In this document: piece after piece, positions 10,099 through 19,731 of the stretch
How the letters are laid out: every line of letters starts with the position of its first letter
How positions within the stretch are numbered: the first letter of the stretch is position 1
Source: Flavobacterium sp.
GTDB lineage: Bacteria; Bacteroidota; Bacteroidia; Flavobacteriales; Flavobacteriaceae
Length of the DNA stretch: 64,000 nucleotides
Assembly: GCA_016714905.1 (NCBI GenBank)
Contig: JADKBW010000004.1
Coordinates: 62,001 to 126,000, forward strand
Direction of reading: 5' to 3'
Position numbers and translations under genes: made by a program
The notes under the pieces: model-generated
The model's database searches: none
The model's input: only the letters and a program-made list of their open reading frames with translations
What the model was told of the DNA's origin: nothing

Positions 10099-10130
10099 AA
10101 AAGGTCTAGTAATCACTAGACCTTTTTTTT
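10099..10130 (+). terminator. Rho-independent terminator
   Basis: A perfect 9-bp stem AGGTCTAGT / ACTAGACCT around an AATC loop, flanked by A-run and T8, directly after the second T9SS gene. Confidence 0.9.
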
Positions 10131-10165
10131 GCATTTTTTTTACATTTTTTCTTTTATTATATGTT

Positions 10166-10173
10166 TATTTTTG
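10166..10173 (+). promoter_or_regulatory. -7 promoter box TATTTTTG
   Basis: An exact TAnnTTTG match, 22 bp upstream of the ATG at 10196. Confidence 0.45.
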
Positions 10174-10195
10174 TCCGTCTAAATTCAGAATTACT

Positions 10196-11725
10196 ATGAA
10201 ATATTTGAAACTCAAAAATTCATTTATTGTTTTCTTTTTTTGCTTTATTACGCCATTACTAAGCGCGCAATCGGGATACAATATCGCGGTAAAGATGAAG
10301 AATTGCAACGATACTATTGCATTTCTTACCTACTATCAAATGGATAAAACCTACATCAAAGATACTTGTACAAATATCAAAGACGGAAAAATCGTATTCA
10401 AAGGGAAGGAGAAACTCTCTCGCGGCATTTACTCGATAGTCAATCAAAAAAAGGCCATTGTCTTTGATTTTTTTGTCGATGAAAACAATCAGAATCTTAA
10501 GTTAGAAAGCGATGCTAATAATTTCAGACGAGAGGCAAGTGCAGAAAACTCAGTACAAGAAAACGAATTTTTTAGTTACACGAAATTCTTAACTAGCGAA
10601 AATGAAAAATTTTATAATGCCAAAGAGCAGTTACGAGGGTTAAGTAAGAAAGATTCCATAGCGAAGATCATCAACTTGAGAAAACAATTGGAATTAAGTA
10701 TTCAAGAGTACGAGCAAAAATTGGCAGAAAAAAATAAAGGAACTTATTTAGGTGATTTTATTACTCTTAAGGTGGAAAAAACACTAAAAGATCCACCACT
10801 TGCCTCGAATGGAAGAGTGGATAGCCTTAAAGTATATCATTATTATCGCGCGCATTATTGGGATGGTGTTGATTTTAAAGATGAAGTGATTACTCGAAAT
10901 CCATTTTTTTTCACGAAGCTTAAATCCTATTTTGACAATGTTATCGTCAAGCATCCAGATTCCGTGGCTGTTGAAATCGATAAGATGATGCAGAAACCGC
11001 CGCAGGGTAGTTTGTTATTTAAGCTGTTGCTCGGGCATTTTACATCGACTTACGAAACCTATAATTTTATGGGGTTTGATAAGGTATTCGTTCACATTGT
11101 TGATCATTACTTCAAGACAGGAAAAGCAGTTGGTACCTATGAGGACGATGTGATAGAAAGAATTATCAAACGCAGCGATAAACTAAAACCACTTCTCATT
11201 GGCACGAAAGCGCCCGAACTATCGATGATTAGGGCGTCAGATCGGGCTAAGATTGCCAGTAAAGGGTTTGAGGATGCAAAGAATAGTGAGGAGGTTACCA
11301 AACTTTTTTATGATCATGTCAGTGAAATTAATTCCTTATTTTACAAGCTTCACGATGTTGTTGCCGATTATTTGATTTTGGTATTTTGGGATGTTGATTG
11401 TGGACATTGTCAAAAGGAAATTCCAAAGTTACTCGATTTGTATCACGAGTTACAAAAAGAGAAGAAAGACATAAAAGTCTATAGTGTCTATACCGAGAAA
11501 GAAGGCGACAAATACCAGAAGTATATTGACGAACACCAATTAGATTGGATTAATGTGTACGACGGTGTTTTTTACAATAATGTTCGAGAGAAATACGATG
11601 TGTATTCGACGCCTGTCATCTATGTGCTTGATAAAAATAAAGTCATCAAAGCAAAACGCGTGGCAGTGGAACAAATCAAACAAATCGTCAGCGATATTGA
11701 ATCAGAGTACAAAAAGGCGAAGTAG
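10196..11725 (+). CDS. TlpA-like thiol-disulfide oxidoreductase with N-terminal DUF4369/DUF5106-type regions
   Basis: 509 residues. A signal peptide (ending LLSAQ, about residue 25) is followed by a DUF4369-like beta domain (residues 28-110). Next comes a helical middle region with the conserved HYYRAHYWDGVDFKD motif of DUF5106-like proteins, and then a thioredoxin fold (about 350-505). The redox motif is C-G-H-C in VFWDVDCGHCQKEIPK, and the cis-Pro strand is YDVYSTPVIYV. It is predicted to be periplasmic or membrane-attached, reducing or oxidising exported cysteine proteins. The partner is unknown. It has its own promoter and stands alone. Confidence 0.82.
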   Translation: MKYLKLKNSFIVFFFCFITPLLSAQSGYNIAVKMKNCNDTIAFLTYYQMDKTYIKDTCTNIKDGKIVFKGKEKLSRGIYSIVNQKKAIVFDFFVDENNQNLKLESDANNFRREASAENSVQENEFFSYTKFLTSENEKFYNAKEQLRGLSKKDSIAKIINLRKQLELSIQEYEQKLAEKNKGTYLGDFITLKVEKTLKDPPLASNGRVDSLKVYHYYRAHYWDGVDFKDEVITRNPFFFTKLKSYFDNVIVKHPDSVAVEIDKMMQKPPQGSLLFKLLLGHFTSTYETYNFMGFDKVFVHIVDHYFKTGKAVGTYEDDVIERIIKRSDKLKPLLIGTKAPELSMIRASDRAKIASKGFEDAKNSEEVTKLFYDHVSEINSLFYKLHDVVADYLILVFWDVDCGHCQKEIPKLLDLYHELQKEKKDIKVYSVYTEKEGDKYQKYIDEHQLDWINVYDGVFYNNVREKYDVYSTPVIYVLDKNKVIKAKRVAVEQIKQIVSDIESEYKKAK

Positions 11726-11823
11726 TTTGCAGTACTTCATATTTAATTATTCCTACCTATTCCTGGCGGACCTCGATTGTCGTTTTTCAATTTAAATGTA
11801 GGTGCGTCTTGACAATTAATTTT

Positions 11824-11831
11824 TAAGTTTG
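11824..11831 (+). promoter_or_regulatory. -7 promoter box TAAGTTTG
   Basis: An exact TAnnTTTG match close to the start of the FAD dehydrogenase gene. A TTGACA-like element lies upstream, but at too short a spacing to count as a -33 box. Confidence 0.4.
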
Positions 11832-11845
11832 TCAAAAATCAAATT

Positions 11846-13408
11846 ATGCCAAAAGAACTATTGCTGCAAGTTGCACCCGAAGTGGCGGTAAATGAACTGT
11901 TGCTTCAAGAACACGTTGGCAAATTGATTCAAACCAATAAATCTGAAATCAAGCATATTGCCATCCTAAAACGCTCTATTGACGCCCGTCAAAAAGCAAT
12001 CAAGATTAATTTGAAAGTCTTGATTTATTTTATGGATGAAGATTATGTTGCGCCAAAAATTCAGCTTCCCGAGTATAAAAATGTTACCAATGCCCAAGAA
12101 GTAATCATTGTGGGCGCTGGTCCAGCAGGTTTATTTGCCGCACTGCAATTGATAGAATTGGGGCTAAAACCGATTCTTATTGAACGAGGAAAAGATGTTC
12201 GTGGCAGACGTCGTGACTTGAAAGCAATCAATTTGGAACATATCGTCAACGAAGATTCCAATTATTGTTTTGGCGAAGGCGGCGCTGGTACATATTCCGA
12301 CGGTAAATTGTATACACGATCAAAAAAAAGAGGCGATGTTACGAGAATCCTGGAGCTGTTTGTTGCTTTTGGTGCCTCTCCAGATATTTTAGTTGAAGCC
12401 CATCCGCATATCGGAACCAACAAGTTACCTCAGATTATTCAAGACATTCGAGAAAAAATTATCGAATTTGGGGGTGAAGTACTTTTTGAAACGCGACTGA
12501 CCGACATTCTCATCAAAAATAACGAAGTACAAGGCATTGTTACCCAGAAGGGAGAAACGATTTCTGCTTCCAAAGTAATTCTTGCAACGGGTCATTCCGC
12601 CCGAGATATCTACGAATTGTTAGATCGAAAAAATATTTATATCGAAGCCAAACCGTTTGCCATTGGCGTGCGAGCAGAACATCCACAGACTTTAATAGAC
12701 AGTATTCAATACAGTTGTGATTATCGGGGCGACTACTTACCGCCTGCACCGTACTCTATTGTGAAGCAAGTGCATGGTCGTGGCATGTATTCCTTTTGTA
12801 TGTGTCCCGGCGGTGTTATCGCGCCTTGCGCCACGAGTCCAGGTGAAGTCGTAACCAACGGTTGGTCACCCTCCAAAAGAGATCAAGCCACTGCCAATTC
12901 TGGAATTGTCATCGAATTGAAATTGGAAGATTACAAACCGTTTGAAAAATTTGGCGCATTGGCTGGATTGGAATTTCAAAAAAGTATAGAAAGAAAGGCT
13001 TGGCATTTAGCAGGAGAAACACAAAAAGTTCCTGCACAAAAAATGGTCGACTTTACTCAAAATAAATTGTCCAGCGAGATACCCAAAACTTCGTATGTTC
13101 CGGGAACGACTTCTGTAGAAATGGGGCAAGTGTTCCCAGGATTTTTATCGCAAATTCTGCGTGAAGGATTTACACAATTTGGCAAATTAATGAAAGGTTA
13201 TTTGACCAATGAGGCTATATTGCACGCGCCAGAAAGCAGAACTTCCTCGCCAGTTCGCATTCCCAGAAATCCTGAAACTTTAGAGCATATACAAATCAAA
13301 GGATTGTACCCTTGCGGAGAAGGCGCAGGATATGCAGGCGGCATTATTTCGGCTGCAATTGATGGGGAGCAATGTGCGTTGAAAATTGCGGAGGTTTTGG
13401 GGAAATGA
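11846..13408 (+). CDS. NAD(P)/FAD-dependent dehydrogenase (uncharacterised FAD dehydrogenase family)
   Basis: 520 residues. A roughly 85-residue N-terminal domain resembles that of large uncharacterised FAD dehydrogenases. It is followed by the dinucleotide-binding site VIIVGAGPAGLFAALQLIELG (GxGxxG), a second conserved GEGGAGTYSDGKL segment, ILATGHSARDI, and a C-terminal FAD-closing motif GLYPCGEGAGYAGGIISAAIDG. The family is broad and its substrates are unknown. A TAAGTTTG -7 box lies at 11824-11831, 15 bp before the ATG. It is monocistronic. Confidence 0.8.
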   Translation: MPKELLLQVAPEVAVNELLLQEHVGKLIQTNKSEIKHIAILKRSIDARQKAIKINLKVLIYFMDEDYVAPKIQLPEYKNVTNAQEVIIVGAGPAGLFAALQLIELGLKPILIERGKDVRGRRRDLKAINLEHIVNEDSNYCFGEGGAGTYSDGKLYTRSKKRGDVTRILELFVAFGASPDILVEAHPHIGTNKLPQIIQDIREKIIEFGGEVLFETRLTDILIKNNEVQGIVTQKGETISASKVILATGHSARDIYELLDRKNIYIEAKPFAIGVRAEHPQTLIDSIQYSCDYRGDYLPPAPYSIVKQVHGRGMYSFCMCPGGVIAPCATSPGEVVTNGWSPSKRDQATANSGIVIELKLEDYKPFEKFGALAGLEFQKSIERKAWHLAGETQKVPAQKMVDFTQNKLSSEIPKTSYVPGTTSVEMGQVFPGFLSQILREGFTQFGKLMKGYLTNEAILHAPESRTSSPVRIPRNPETLEHIQIKGLYPCGEGAGYAGGIISAAIDGEQCALKIAEVLGK

Positions 13409-13426
13409 TGCGGATTGGTTGGTTGA

Positions 13427-13965
13427 TTGTTTAATCGTGTATGTGTTTAAACGTTAAATCGTTAAATCGGTACATTGTTAAATCGTTAAGTCGTTGGATG
13501 GTTGAATCGTTTGGGTGGTTCGGGGAGGCGTTAAGAAGTGAGATAAACACGTCGACTGCCTGTCCGCCGACAGGTGCGACGCTCGGTGTATAAGGAGTGC
13601 GTACGGGGTACTTCGTCAGTTTGCTGCGCTTGCTTATAGACTCTATTTTTTGGATTTTTCGCGATAGTCTTTGATGATCAGGTAAATTGATATCATCAGT
13701 ACAATGAAATACAGGATGTCCATCACTGGATCTTTAAATTGCCATGTTTCTGTGTCCAAATGCCGAAACAAAGTCAAACCCAAAACAAAAGCAATCATTG
13801 CAAAAAACAGGTTTATTCCTTTTTTATTTTCCATCATTAATTTTTATTAGTTCAATCTTTAATCTTTGTCAAAGAAAAGCATCTTGCGGCAGAATGCAAA
13901 GCAAAAACTTTCGATTCTAAACAAACGTAATCAATCATACAAAAACGGCAAAATTGAATAAAACC
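13427..13965. repeat. Duplicated block, copy A (with 64-residue membrane protein)
   Basis: This stretch matches 15690-16200 in order and orientation. It has TTAAATCGTTAAATCG tracts, then a GTTTGGGTGGTT...GGGGAGGCG segment, a CTGTCCGCCG...AGGAGTGCG segment, the small membrane gene, and about 110 bp upstream of it (AAAGCATC...TGCGG...GCAAAGC). The two copies flank the gapN-like gene. The GC-rich part between 13500 and 13630 contains the inverted repeat CCTGTCCGCCGACAGG. Confidence 0.75.
13643..13837 (-). CDS. Small two-pass membrane protein, copy A
   Basis: 64 residues (63 from the second Met at 13834). There are two hydrophobic segments (about residues 8-24 and 37-57) and a basic C-terminus (KDYREKSKK). 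It is over 85% identical to the copy at 15878-16069, with the differences conservative (HLDTETWQF versus HFDTDTMRF). That suggests the protein is under selection and not a chance ORF. Function unknown. Confidence 0.65.
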   Translation of the reverse strand: MMENKKGINLFFAMIAFVLGLTLFRHLDTETWQFKDPVMDILYFIVLMISIYLIIKDYREKSKK

Positions 13966-14095
13966 AACATGGAGGCTAAATCTTTAAAGCCTAATAAATT
14001 TTATATTTTTTTTACGTAATCGTTATCGTAGGTTTTTAGATGTAAGTGCGCTTTCTTTTTTATTTATTGATAAATTTATAAAAAAAAAATACACG

Positions 14096-15676
14096 ATGAA
14101 TCCGATTCCCGAAATCTATCAAATTAAAGCTCCTTTAGTTCAGTCGACTTACCTTGTAGATGGGCAGTTAAAAGCATGGACTGGACCGTTTTCAGAAGTT
14201 TATTCTAGCATTTCCTCGACAGAGCATTATGCTCCTACTTTACTAGGTACGATTCCAACTATGGGGGAATCAGCCGCTGATGAGGTGGTGCAATCAGCCG
14301 TGAATGCTTATGACAAAGGGCAGGGTATATGGCCTACGATGAAAGTGGCTGACCGGATCAAATGCATGGAGCATTTCGTTGCTCAAATGAAATTAACCCG
14401 AGCCGAGGTTGTCAAATTTTTGATGTGGGAGATCGGGAAATCATTGGTTGATTCTGAAAAGGAATTCGATAGAACTGTTGAATATATTTACGATACGATT
14501 GAAGACTATAAGGAACTTGATAGGAATAACGCTCGATTTACTAAAAGTCAAGGGGTAAATGCTATGGTGCGTCGCGGACCGCTTGGCGTCGTATTGTGTT
14601 TGGGTCCGTATAATTATCCTCTAAACGAGACTTTTTCGTTGTTGATTCCAGCCATTATTATGGGAAACACCGTGATTTTTAAGCCTGCCAAACATGGTGT
14701 TTTATTGATTTCACCATTATTGGAAGCGTTTCGAAGTAGTTTCCCAAAAGGTGTCATCAATATTGTTTACGGCAGAGGTAGAGACGTGGCATCACCCATT
14801 ATGAAGTCAGGAAAAATTGACATTCTTGCATTGATTGGCAATAGTAAATCTGCCATTGCTTTACAAGACCAACATCCGAACAAGAATCGTTTGCGTTTGA
14901 TTTTGGGATTGGAAGCCAAAAACCCAGCGATTATTTTGCCAGATGCTGATTTGGATTTGGCGATTCAAGAGTGCGTAACAGGGACTTTATCTTTTAATGG
15001 GCAACGTTGTACCGCGCTCAAAGTATTGTATGTTCATGAATCGATTGTTGATGAGTTTAACAAACGATTCGCCGCGAAAGTCGATGCGCTCTCTTTTGGC
15101 AATCCATGGGAGAGTGGTGTGTTTCTAACCCCATTGCCAGAATCTGAAAAGCCGAATTATATACAAGAGTTGATTGATGACGCGACGCAAAAAGGTGCGA
15201 AAATAATTAATGTTAAAGGAGGAACGCGTACTGAAAATTATATTTTCCCAGCGGTCCTATTTCCGGTAAACAAAGAAATGCGACTGTATCACGAGGAGCA
15301 ATTCGGTCCAGTGATTCCAATTTTAACATTCAAAGATATTCAAGAACCGTTGAATGATATGGCGGAATCAAACTACGGTCAACAAGTGAGTTTATTTGGT
15401 AGAGATATCAAAACGATTGCGCCGCTTATTGATACTTTAGTCAATTTGGTGTGCAGGGTAAATTTAAATAGTTCTTGTCAACGAGGACCAGATATTTATC
15501 CTTTCACAGGAAGAAAAGATTCTGCAGTGGGGACTTTGAGTATTCACGATGCACTTCGTTCATTTTCGATTCGGACTTTCGTGGCGTCGAAGGATAATGC
15601 GTACAACAATGAAATTTTACAGGCTTTGTTGGATAGTAAAGCGTCTAATTTTATTAATACGGATTATATTTTGTAA
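14096..15676 (+). CDS. gapN: Aldehyde dehydrogenase, NADP-dependent glyceraldehyde-3-phosphate dehydrogenase (GapN) type
   Basis: 526 residues, an aldehyde dehydrogenase superfamily fold. The catalytic cysteine is in [11 protein letters not shown], the general base glutamate is in [12 protein letters not shown], and NAD(P) contacts lie in [10 protein letters not shown] and [11 protein letters not shown]. The N-terminal [16 protein letters not shown]...[10 protein letters not shown] resembles non-phosphorylating GapN, which oxidises glyceraldehyde-3-phosphate to 3-phosphoglycerate and makes NADPH. The GapN assignment is by overall similarity; another short-chain aldehyde substrate is possible. 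The gene is enclosed by the two copies of the duplicated block. Confidence 0.78.
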   Translation: MNPIPEIYQIKAPLVQSTYLVDGQLKAWTGPFSEVYSSISSTEHYAPTLLGTIPTMGESAADEVVQSAVNAYDKGQGIWPTMKVADRIKCMEHFVAQMKLTRAEVVKFLMWEIGKSLVDSEKEFDRTVEYIYDTIEDYKELDRNNARFTKSQGVNAMVRRGPLGVVLCLGPYNYPLNETFSLLIPAIIMGNTVIFKPAKHGVLLISPLLEAFRSSFPKGVINIVYGRGRDVASPIMKSGKIDILALIGNSKSAIALQDQHPNKNRLRLILGLEAKNPAIILPDADLDLAIQECVTGTLSFNGQRCTALKVLYVHESIVDEFNKRFAAKVDALSFGNPWESGVFLTPLPESEKPNYIQELIDDATQKGAKIINVKGGTRTENYIFPAVLFPVNKEMRLYHEEQFGPVIPILTFKDIQEPLNDMAESNYGQQVSLFGRDIKTIAPLIDTLVNLVCRVNLNSSCQRGPDIYPFTGRKDSAVGTLSIHDALRSFSIRTFVASKDNAYNNEILQALLDSKASNFINTDYIL

Positions 15677-15689
15677 GGTTAGCGAGGTG

Positions 15690-16200
15690 GTTTAATTGTT
15701 TAATTGTTGAGTTGTTGAATCGTTAAATCGTTGAGTTGTTTAATCGTTTGGGTGGTTTGGGGAGGCGCTGCGAAGTGAGACTGGCACCTCGACTGCTTGT
15801 CCGCCGGCAGTTGTGATGCTCTGTGTGACAAGGAGTGCGCGCGGGATACTTCGACAATTTGCTGCCCTTTATAAACTCTAGTTTTTGGGTTTTTCGCGAT
15901 AGTCTTTGATGATGAAGTAAATTGAGATTATCAATACAATGAAATACAGAATGTCCATCACAGGATCCTTAAATCTCATTGTGTCTGTGTCGAAATGCCG
16001 AAACAACGTCAAACCCAAAACAAAGGCAATCATTGCAAAAAACAGGTTTATTCCTTTTTTATTTTCCATTATAAATTTTTATTAGTTCGATCCTTAAACA
16101 TTGTCAAAGAAAAGCATCATGCGGGAGACTACAAAGCAAAATCTTTCGACTTTAACCAAGCACATCCAATAATACAAATAGGTAAAATTTTAAATTCGAT
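15690..16200. repeat. Duplicated block, copy B (with 63-residue membrane protein)
   Basis: The second copy of the block at 13427-13965, with the same component order: tracts, GGGGAGGCG segment, GTCCGCCGGCAG segment, membrane gene, and about 110 bp of upstream sequence. Non-coding identity is clearly lower than coding identity, so the duplication is not very recent. Confidence 0.75.
15878..16069 (-). CDS. Small two-pass membrane protein, copy B
   Basis: 63 residues, the paralogue of 13643-13837, with the same two membrane segments, LGLTLFRHFDTD loop and KDYREKPKN tail. No function is known to me. It lies downstream of and convergent to the gapN-like gene. Confidence 0.65.
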   Translation of the reverse strand: MENKKGINLFFAMIAFVLGLTLFRHFDTDTMRFKDPVMDILYFIVLIISIYFIIKDYREKPKN

Positions 16201-16458
16201 GTAAAATTGACTTTCAAATGCTGTTCTACTTATTGATTCCAACTGGATAGAACTGCAGTTGATTAAAATGTTTTTATTGGTTTCGACACTACAGATTGTT
16301 CTTCATTTGTATTTTTTTGGATTACTAAATTTTATCGCTAGGTCACCATTTTATCACGAGTATTGCGCGCCGTTATATTTATAATTTTACGAATTTTGAC
16401 CTCTCTTTATTAGCGTTTAGTTTGTTGATTTTTAGCCGTTCTGCTGCGGTTAAGCGTT
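16201..16458. other. Intergenic stretch without recognised content
   Basis: An AT-rich region between duplicated block B and the last gene of the efflux operon. I see no ORF of protein-like composition, no clear terminator and no repeat here. Confidence 0.5.
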
Positions 16459-17580
16459 TTAGTTTGATTTTTTGTAACTCCACACCGCCATGCCGTTTAC
16501 AAATACTGCAAATCCAGAAACGACCAACAGATTGTTTAATATTTCTGAAAAGCCAGAGCCTTTGAGCAATACCATTCTAATGAACTCGACGAAATATCGA
16601 ATTGGATTTAGTAAAGTTAGATTTTGCGCCCATTTCGGCATACTTTCAATAGGAGTAAATAGACCACTCATTAAAATAAAGATGACCATAAAAAACCAAG
16701 CAATAAACATGGCTTGCTGCTGGGTTTCGGTGTGATTGGAGATATACAATCCGAAGCCTAGAATTAGCAGTAAGTAGACCGATGTGAAGCCATAAACAAG
16801 AAAAATATTGCCTAACATGGGAACATTAAAAACCACTTTAGCGATCAGTAAACCCACCGTGAGAATCACTAAGCCAAGTATCCAAAACGGAAATAATTTT
16901 CCAATAATAAATTGATGTTTTTTGATGGGCGTTACATTAATTTGCTCCAAGGTACCCAGTTCTTTTTCTCTGACAATATTCATAGACGACAGAAATAGGG
17001 TGAGCATCGTAACCAGAAGCACTAAAATACCCGGCACCATAAAAGTCTTGTAGTTTAAAGTATTGTTGTACCAAAAAGAGGGAATCACCAGGATGTTATG
17101 CGTTACTTCTTTGCTTTCTGAAAAATATTTAGACGACATTTGAATGTTTTGATTGTAGGTATTTACAATCTGAGTTACATATACATTTTCAACACCTGCA
17201 GTTGCTGCATCGATCGCATTGATACTTACTGAAATCGTTGCTTTTTGGTCTTTTTGTAAATCACGATTGAAGTGAATGGGAATCGTTACAATAATGTCGG
17301 TTTTTCCTTTTTGCATTCCTTCGGCGGCTTCTTTTTCTGAAAAGTGTGCGTCGGTAACTTTAAAATAGGTTGATGCTTTGAAAGCATTGATCATATCTCT
17401 GGAGTCTCTGCTTTGGTCATGATCGACAAAGGTTATTGCAATGTTTTTAACATCGAATGTCGCTGCATTCGATAAAATTAATAATTGCAAAATGGGCAAA
17501 ATAAAGATCAGTTGCAGCATACTTTTATCTCTAAAAATTTGCTTGAATTCTTTCTGTATGATGAATAGTATTGTCTTCAT
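16459..17580 (-). CDS. ABC-2 type efflux permease, YbhR/YhhJ-like
   Basis: 373 residues. One N-terminal membrane segment, a large periplasmic domain of about 140 residues, then five membrane segments. The conserved cytoplasmic motif IVREKELGTLEQINVTPI marks the ABC-2 permease family of drug and lipid exporters. It is the last gene of the efflux operon and likely pairs with the next permease as a heterodimer driven by the two ATPases. It is separated from that permease by 121 bp that hold a structured repeat. Confidence 0.85.
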   Translation of the reverse strand: MKTILFIIQKEFKQIFRDKSMLQLIFILPILQLLILSNAATFDVKNIAITFVDHDQSRDSRDMINAFKASTYFKVTDAHFSEKEAAEGMQKGKTDIIVTIPIHFNRDLQKDQKATISVSINAIDAATAGVENVYVTQIVNTYNQNIQMSSKYFSESKEVTHNILVIPSFWYNNTLNYKTFMVPGILVLLVTMLTLFLSSMNIVREKELGTLEQINVTPIKKHQFIIGKLFPFWILGLVILTVGLLIAKVVFNVPMLGNIFLVYGFTSVYLLLILGFGLYISNHTETQQQAMFIAWFFMVIFILMSGLFTPIESMPKWAQNLTLLNPIRYFVEFIRMVLLKGSGFSEILNNLLVVSGFAVFVNGMAVWSYKKSN

Positions 17581-17591
17581 GGTGTGGTTTT

Positions 17592-17697
17592 TAGCCCTGA
17601 TTGCTTTGCCAGTTCGCTTCGCTCGTGTGCAGCGGTATCCTTTGCTTGCCTTCTTTAGGCAAGTAAAGATTTAGCGGATAGCAGGAAATAGCTCCTG
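17592..17697 (+). ncRNA. Dispersed structured repeat, copy 2 (Flavo-1-like candidate)
   Basis: Starts TAGCCCTGATTG (17592-17603). It contains ATCC, then a stem CTTTGCTTGCC (17640-17650) / GGCAAGTAAAG (17658-17668) around TTCTTTA, and ends AGCGGATAGCAGGAAATAGC. The ends match copy 1 at 1857-1932, whereas the stem sequence differs but still pairs. It lies inside the minus-strand efflux operon in antisense orientation, between two permease genes. Confidence 0.55.
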
Positions 17698-17701
17698 ATA
17701 A

Positions 17702-18808
17702 TTATTCCAACCTAATTTTATATTTCTTTATACTTACTGCAATGAAAAACACGGTCATTCCCATTAATATCAGTGTTTCTTTCCAGATATATTGAATTCC
17801 CACGCCTTTGAGCATGATGGCTTTTACAATAATTATAAACCATTTTGCGGGGATGATGTTGCTGATGATTTGCATGGGTAGGGGCATACTATTTATGGGA
17901 AAGATAAATCCTGAGAGAATAATTACAGGGAGCATTAAACCCATTAGGGAGAGCATCATGGCGGTTTGTTGTGAATTTGAAACGGTGGAAATTAATATTC
18001 CTAATGAAAGTGCAGTAATGATAAATAAAATGCTTTCAAATGCTAACAGAAATATACTTCCGTTGATGGGCATATGGAATACAAAATAGCCCAATCCTAC
18101 AATTAAGATCGCATTGATAATCGAAAGAAAAATGTAGGGAAATACTTTGCCAATAATGACCTGAAACGGTTTTAGGGGAGAGACCAAAAGTACTTCCATG
18201 GTTCCTAGTTCTTTTTCTCGTGTGATAGAGATAGAGGTCATCATCGCCGAAACGAGCATTAAAATAACGGTCATCACGCCTGGGACAAAATTAAAAACGC
18301 TTTTGAGTTCAGGGTTATAGACCATTCTCGATAGCACTTCTACTTTTACCGTATTGCTATTGGGTTGTTTTTTTTGCGCTTGATAATTTTGAATAATCGC
18401 CGTGGTATAATTGGCGATGGTGTTGGCAACATTAGGTTCGGTTGCATCGGTAATGGCTTGAATAACGGCTACTTTTTTTGTTTCAAGATTTTTGCTGAAG
18501 TTGGGTTCAAAAATAAGAACGGCTTTAATTTTTCCTTTTTTAAATTCGGAGGCGATGTCACGCTCTTTTTCAATTTGGTTTTCGACATTAAAATAGGGCG
18601 ATGCTTTTATTTTGTAGATGATTTTTTGTGTTTCAACATCGTTCGATTTGTCTAAAATAGCGATGTCAACATTGTTAATTTCGTTTGTTATGGCGAAACC
18701 AAACAGTAAAATTTGAGCTATGGGCATACCAAACAAGATAAACAAGGAGCGCTTGTCTCTGAAAATATGGTAGAATTCCTTTTTTACAAATCCGATAAAT
18801 CTTTTCAT
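17702..18808 (-). CDS. ABC-2 type efflux permease, YbhS-like
   Basis: 368 residues with the same architecture as its neighbour: an N-terminal membrane segment, a periplasmic domain (residues 40-175), and five C-terminal membrane segments. The motif is ITREKELGTMEVLLVSPL. ABC-2 permeases of this sort work with a membrane fusion protein and TolC to expel drugs or other amphiphiles, and all of those parts are encoded in this operon. Confidence 0.85.
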   Translation of the reverse strand: MKRFIGFVKKEFYHIFRDKRSLFILFGMPIAQILLFGFAITNEINNVDIAILDKSNDVETQKIIYKIKASPYFNVENQIEKERDIASEFKKGKIKAVLIFEPNFSKNLETKKVAVIQAITDATEPNVANTIANYTTAIIQNYQAQKKQPNSNTVKVEVLSRMVYNPELKSVFNFVPGVMTVILMLVSAMMTSISITREKELGTMEVLLVSPLKPFQVIIGKVFPYIFLSIINAILIVGLGYFVFHMPINGSIFLLAFESILFIITALSLGILISTVSNSQQTAMMLSLMGLMLPVIILSGFIFPINSMPLPMQIISNIIPAKWFIIIVKAIMLKGVGIQYIWKETLILMGMTVFFIAVSIKKYKIRLE

Positions 18809-18897
18809 TTTATACTTATTTTTTTAACCATTAAGACATGAAGAAAATTAAGGCGGAAAAACTTAATGCGACTTAATATCTTCATCGTTTAGAATTT

Positions 18898-19632
18898 TTA
18901 TTCTATGTTTCGCGCTAATTTTAAAAACACATCATTCATTGAATTTACCTTAAATTGTTGCTTTAATTTTTTTGGTGTATCGAGTGCTTCGATTGCGCCG
19001 TCGACCATGATTGAAACTCGGTCGCAATATTCTGCTTCATCCATATAATGTGTGGTGACAAAAATGGTCGTTCCTTTATAAGCTTGTGAATAAATCATTT
19101 CCCAAAATTGTCTTCTGGTAATGGGGTCAACACCACCAGTTGGCTCGTCGAGAAAAACAATTTTCGGTTCATGTAATAAGGCAACAGAAAACGACAACTT
19201 TTGTTTCCAACCCAGTGGTAACGAACCCACTAAATTATTGGCGACCTCTTGAAGTTGTAATTCTTCGATTAATTGGGCGATTTTTTGTTTGATTTGTATT
19301 CTTGATAGTCCATAAATTCCACCAAAAAAGGTGATATTTTCTTTGATGGTTAAGTCGTCATACATGGAAAATTTTTGGCTCATATATCCGATACTTTTTT
19401 TTACCAAATTGGTTTGTGTATGCACGTCAAAACCCGCTACATTGGCTTCTCCTGACGTGGGATTTGAAATGCCAATCAACATTTTCATTGCGGTTGTTTT
19501 TCCTGCGCCATTGGCTCCTAAGAAACCGAAAATCTCGCCTTTGTAGACGTCAAAAGAAATCCCTTTGACAGCGGTGAAGTCGCCAAATTTTTTTGTTAGA
19601 TTTTGTACGGTTATGATTTTTTCTTGTTCCAT
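18898..19632 (-). CDS. ABC transporter ATP-binding protein (efflux)
   Basis: About 244 residues from ATG 19632 (MEQEKIITVQNLTKKF); seven upstream residues of the longer frame are unlikely. Walker A is GANGAGKT, the signature is LPLGWKQKL, a divergent LSGG as seen in YbhF-type halves, and Walker B is IVFLDEPTGGVDP. The switch histidine is in FVTTHYMDEA. Together with the next ATPase it corresponds to the two halves of YbhF-like proteins, here split into two genes. Confidence 0.85.
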   Translation of the reverse strand: MEQEKIITVQNLTKKFGDFTAVKGISFDVYKGEIFGFLGANGAGKTTAMKMLIGISNPTSGEANVAGFDVHTQTNLVKKSIGYMSQKFSMYDDLTIKENITFFGGIYGLSRIQIKQKIAQLIEELQLQEVANNLVGSLPLGWKQKLSFSVALLHEPKIVFLDEPTGGVDPITRRQFWEMIYSQAYKGTTIFVTTHYMDEAEYCDRVSIMVDGAIEALDTPKKLKQQFKVNSMNDVFLKLARNIE

Positions 19633-19731
19633 AATTATTTGCCACGAAGACACAAAGTCACAAAGTTTTTTTATTTAACTCAAATCTCCTTGGTTTTAAA
19701 AATCCTTGAGATTTGTCATTTGAAAATCGAT

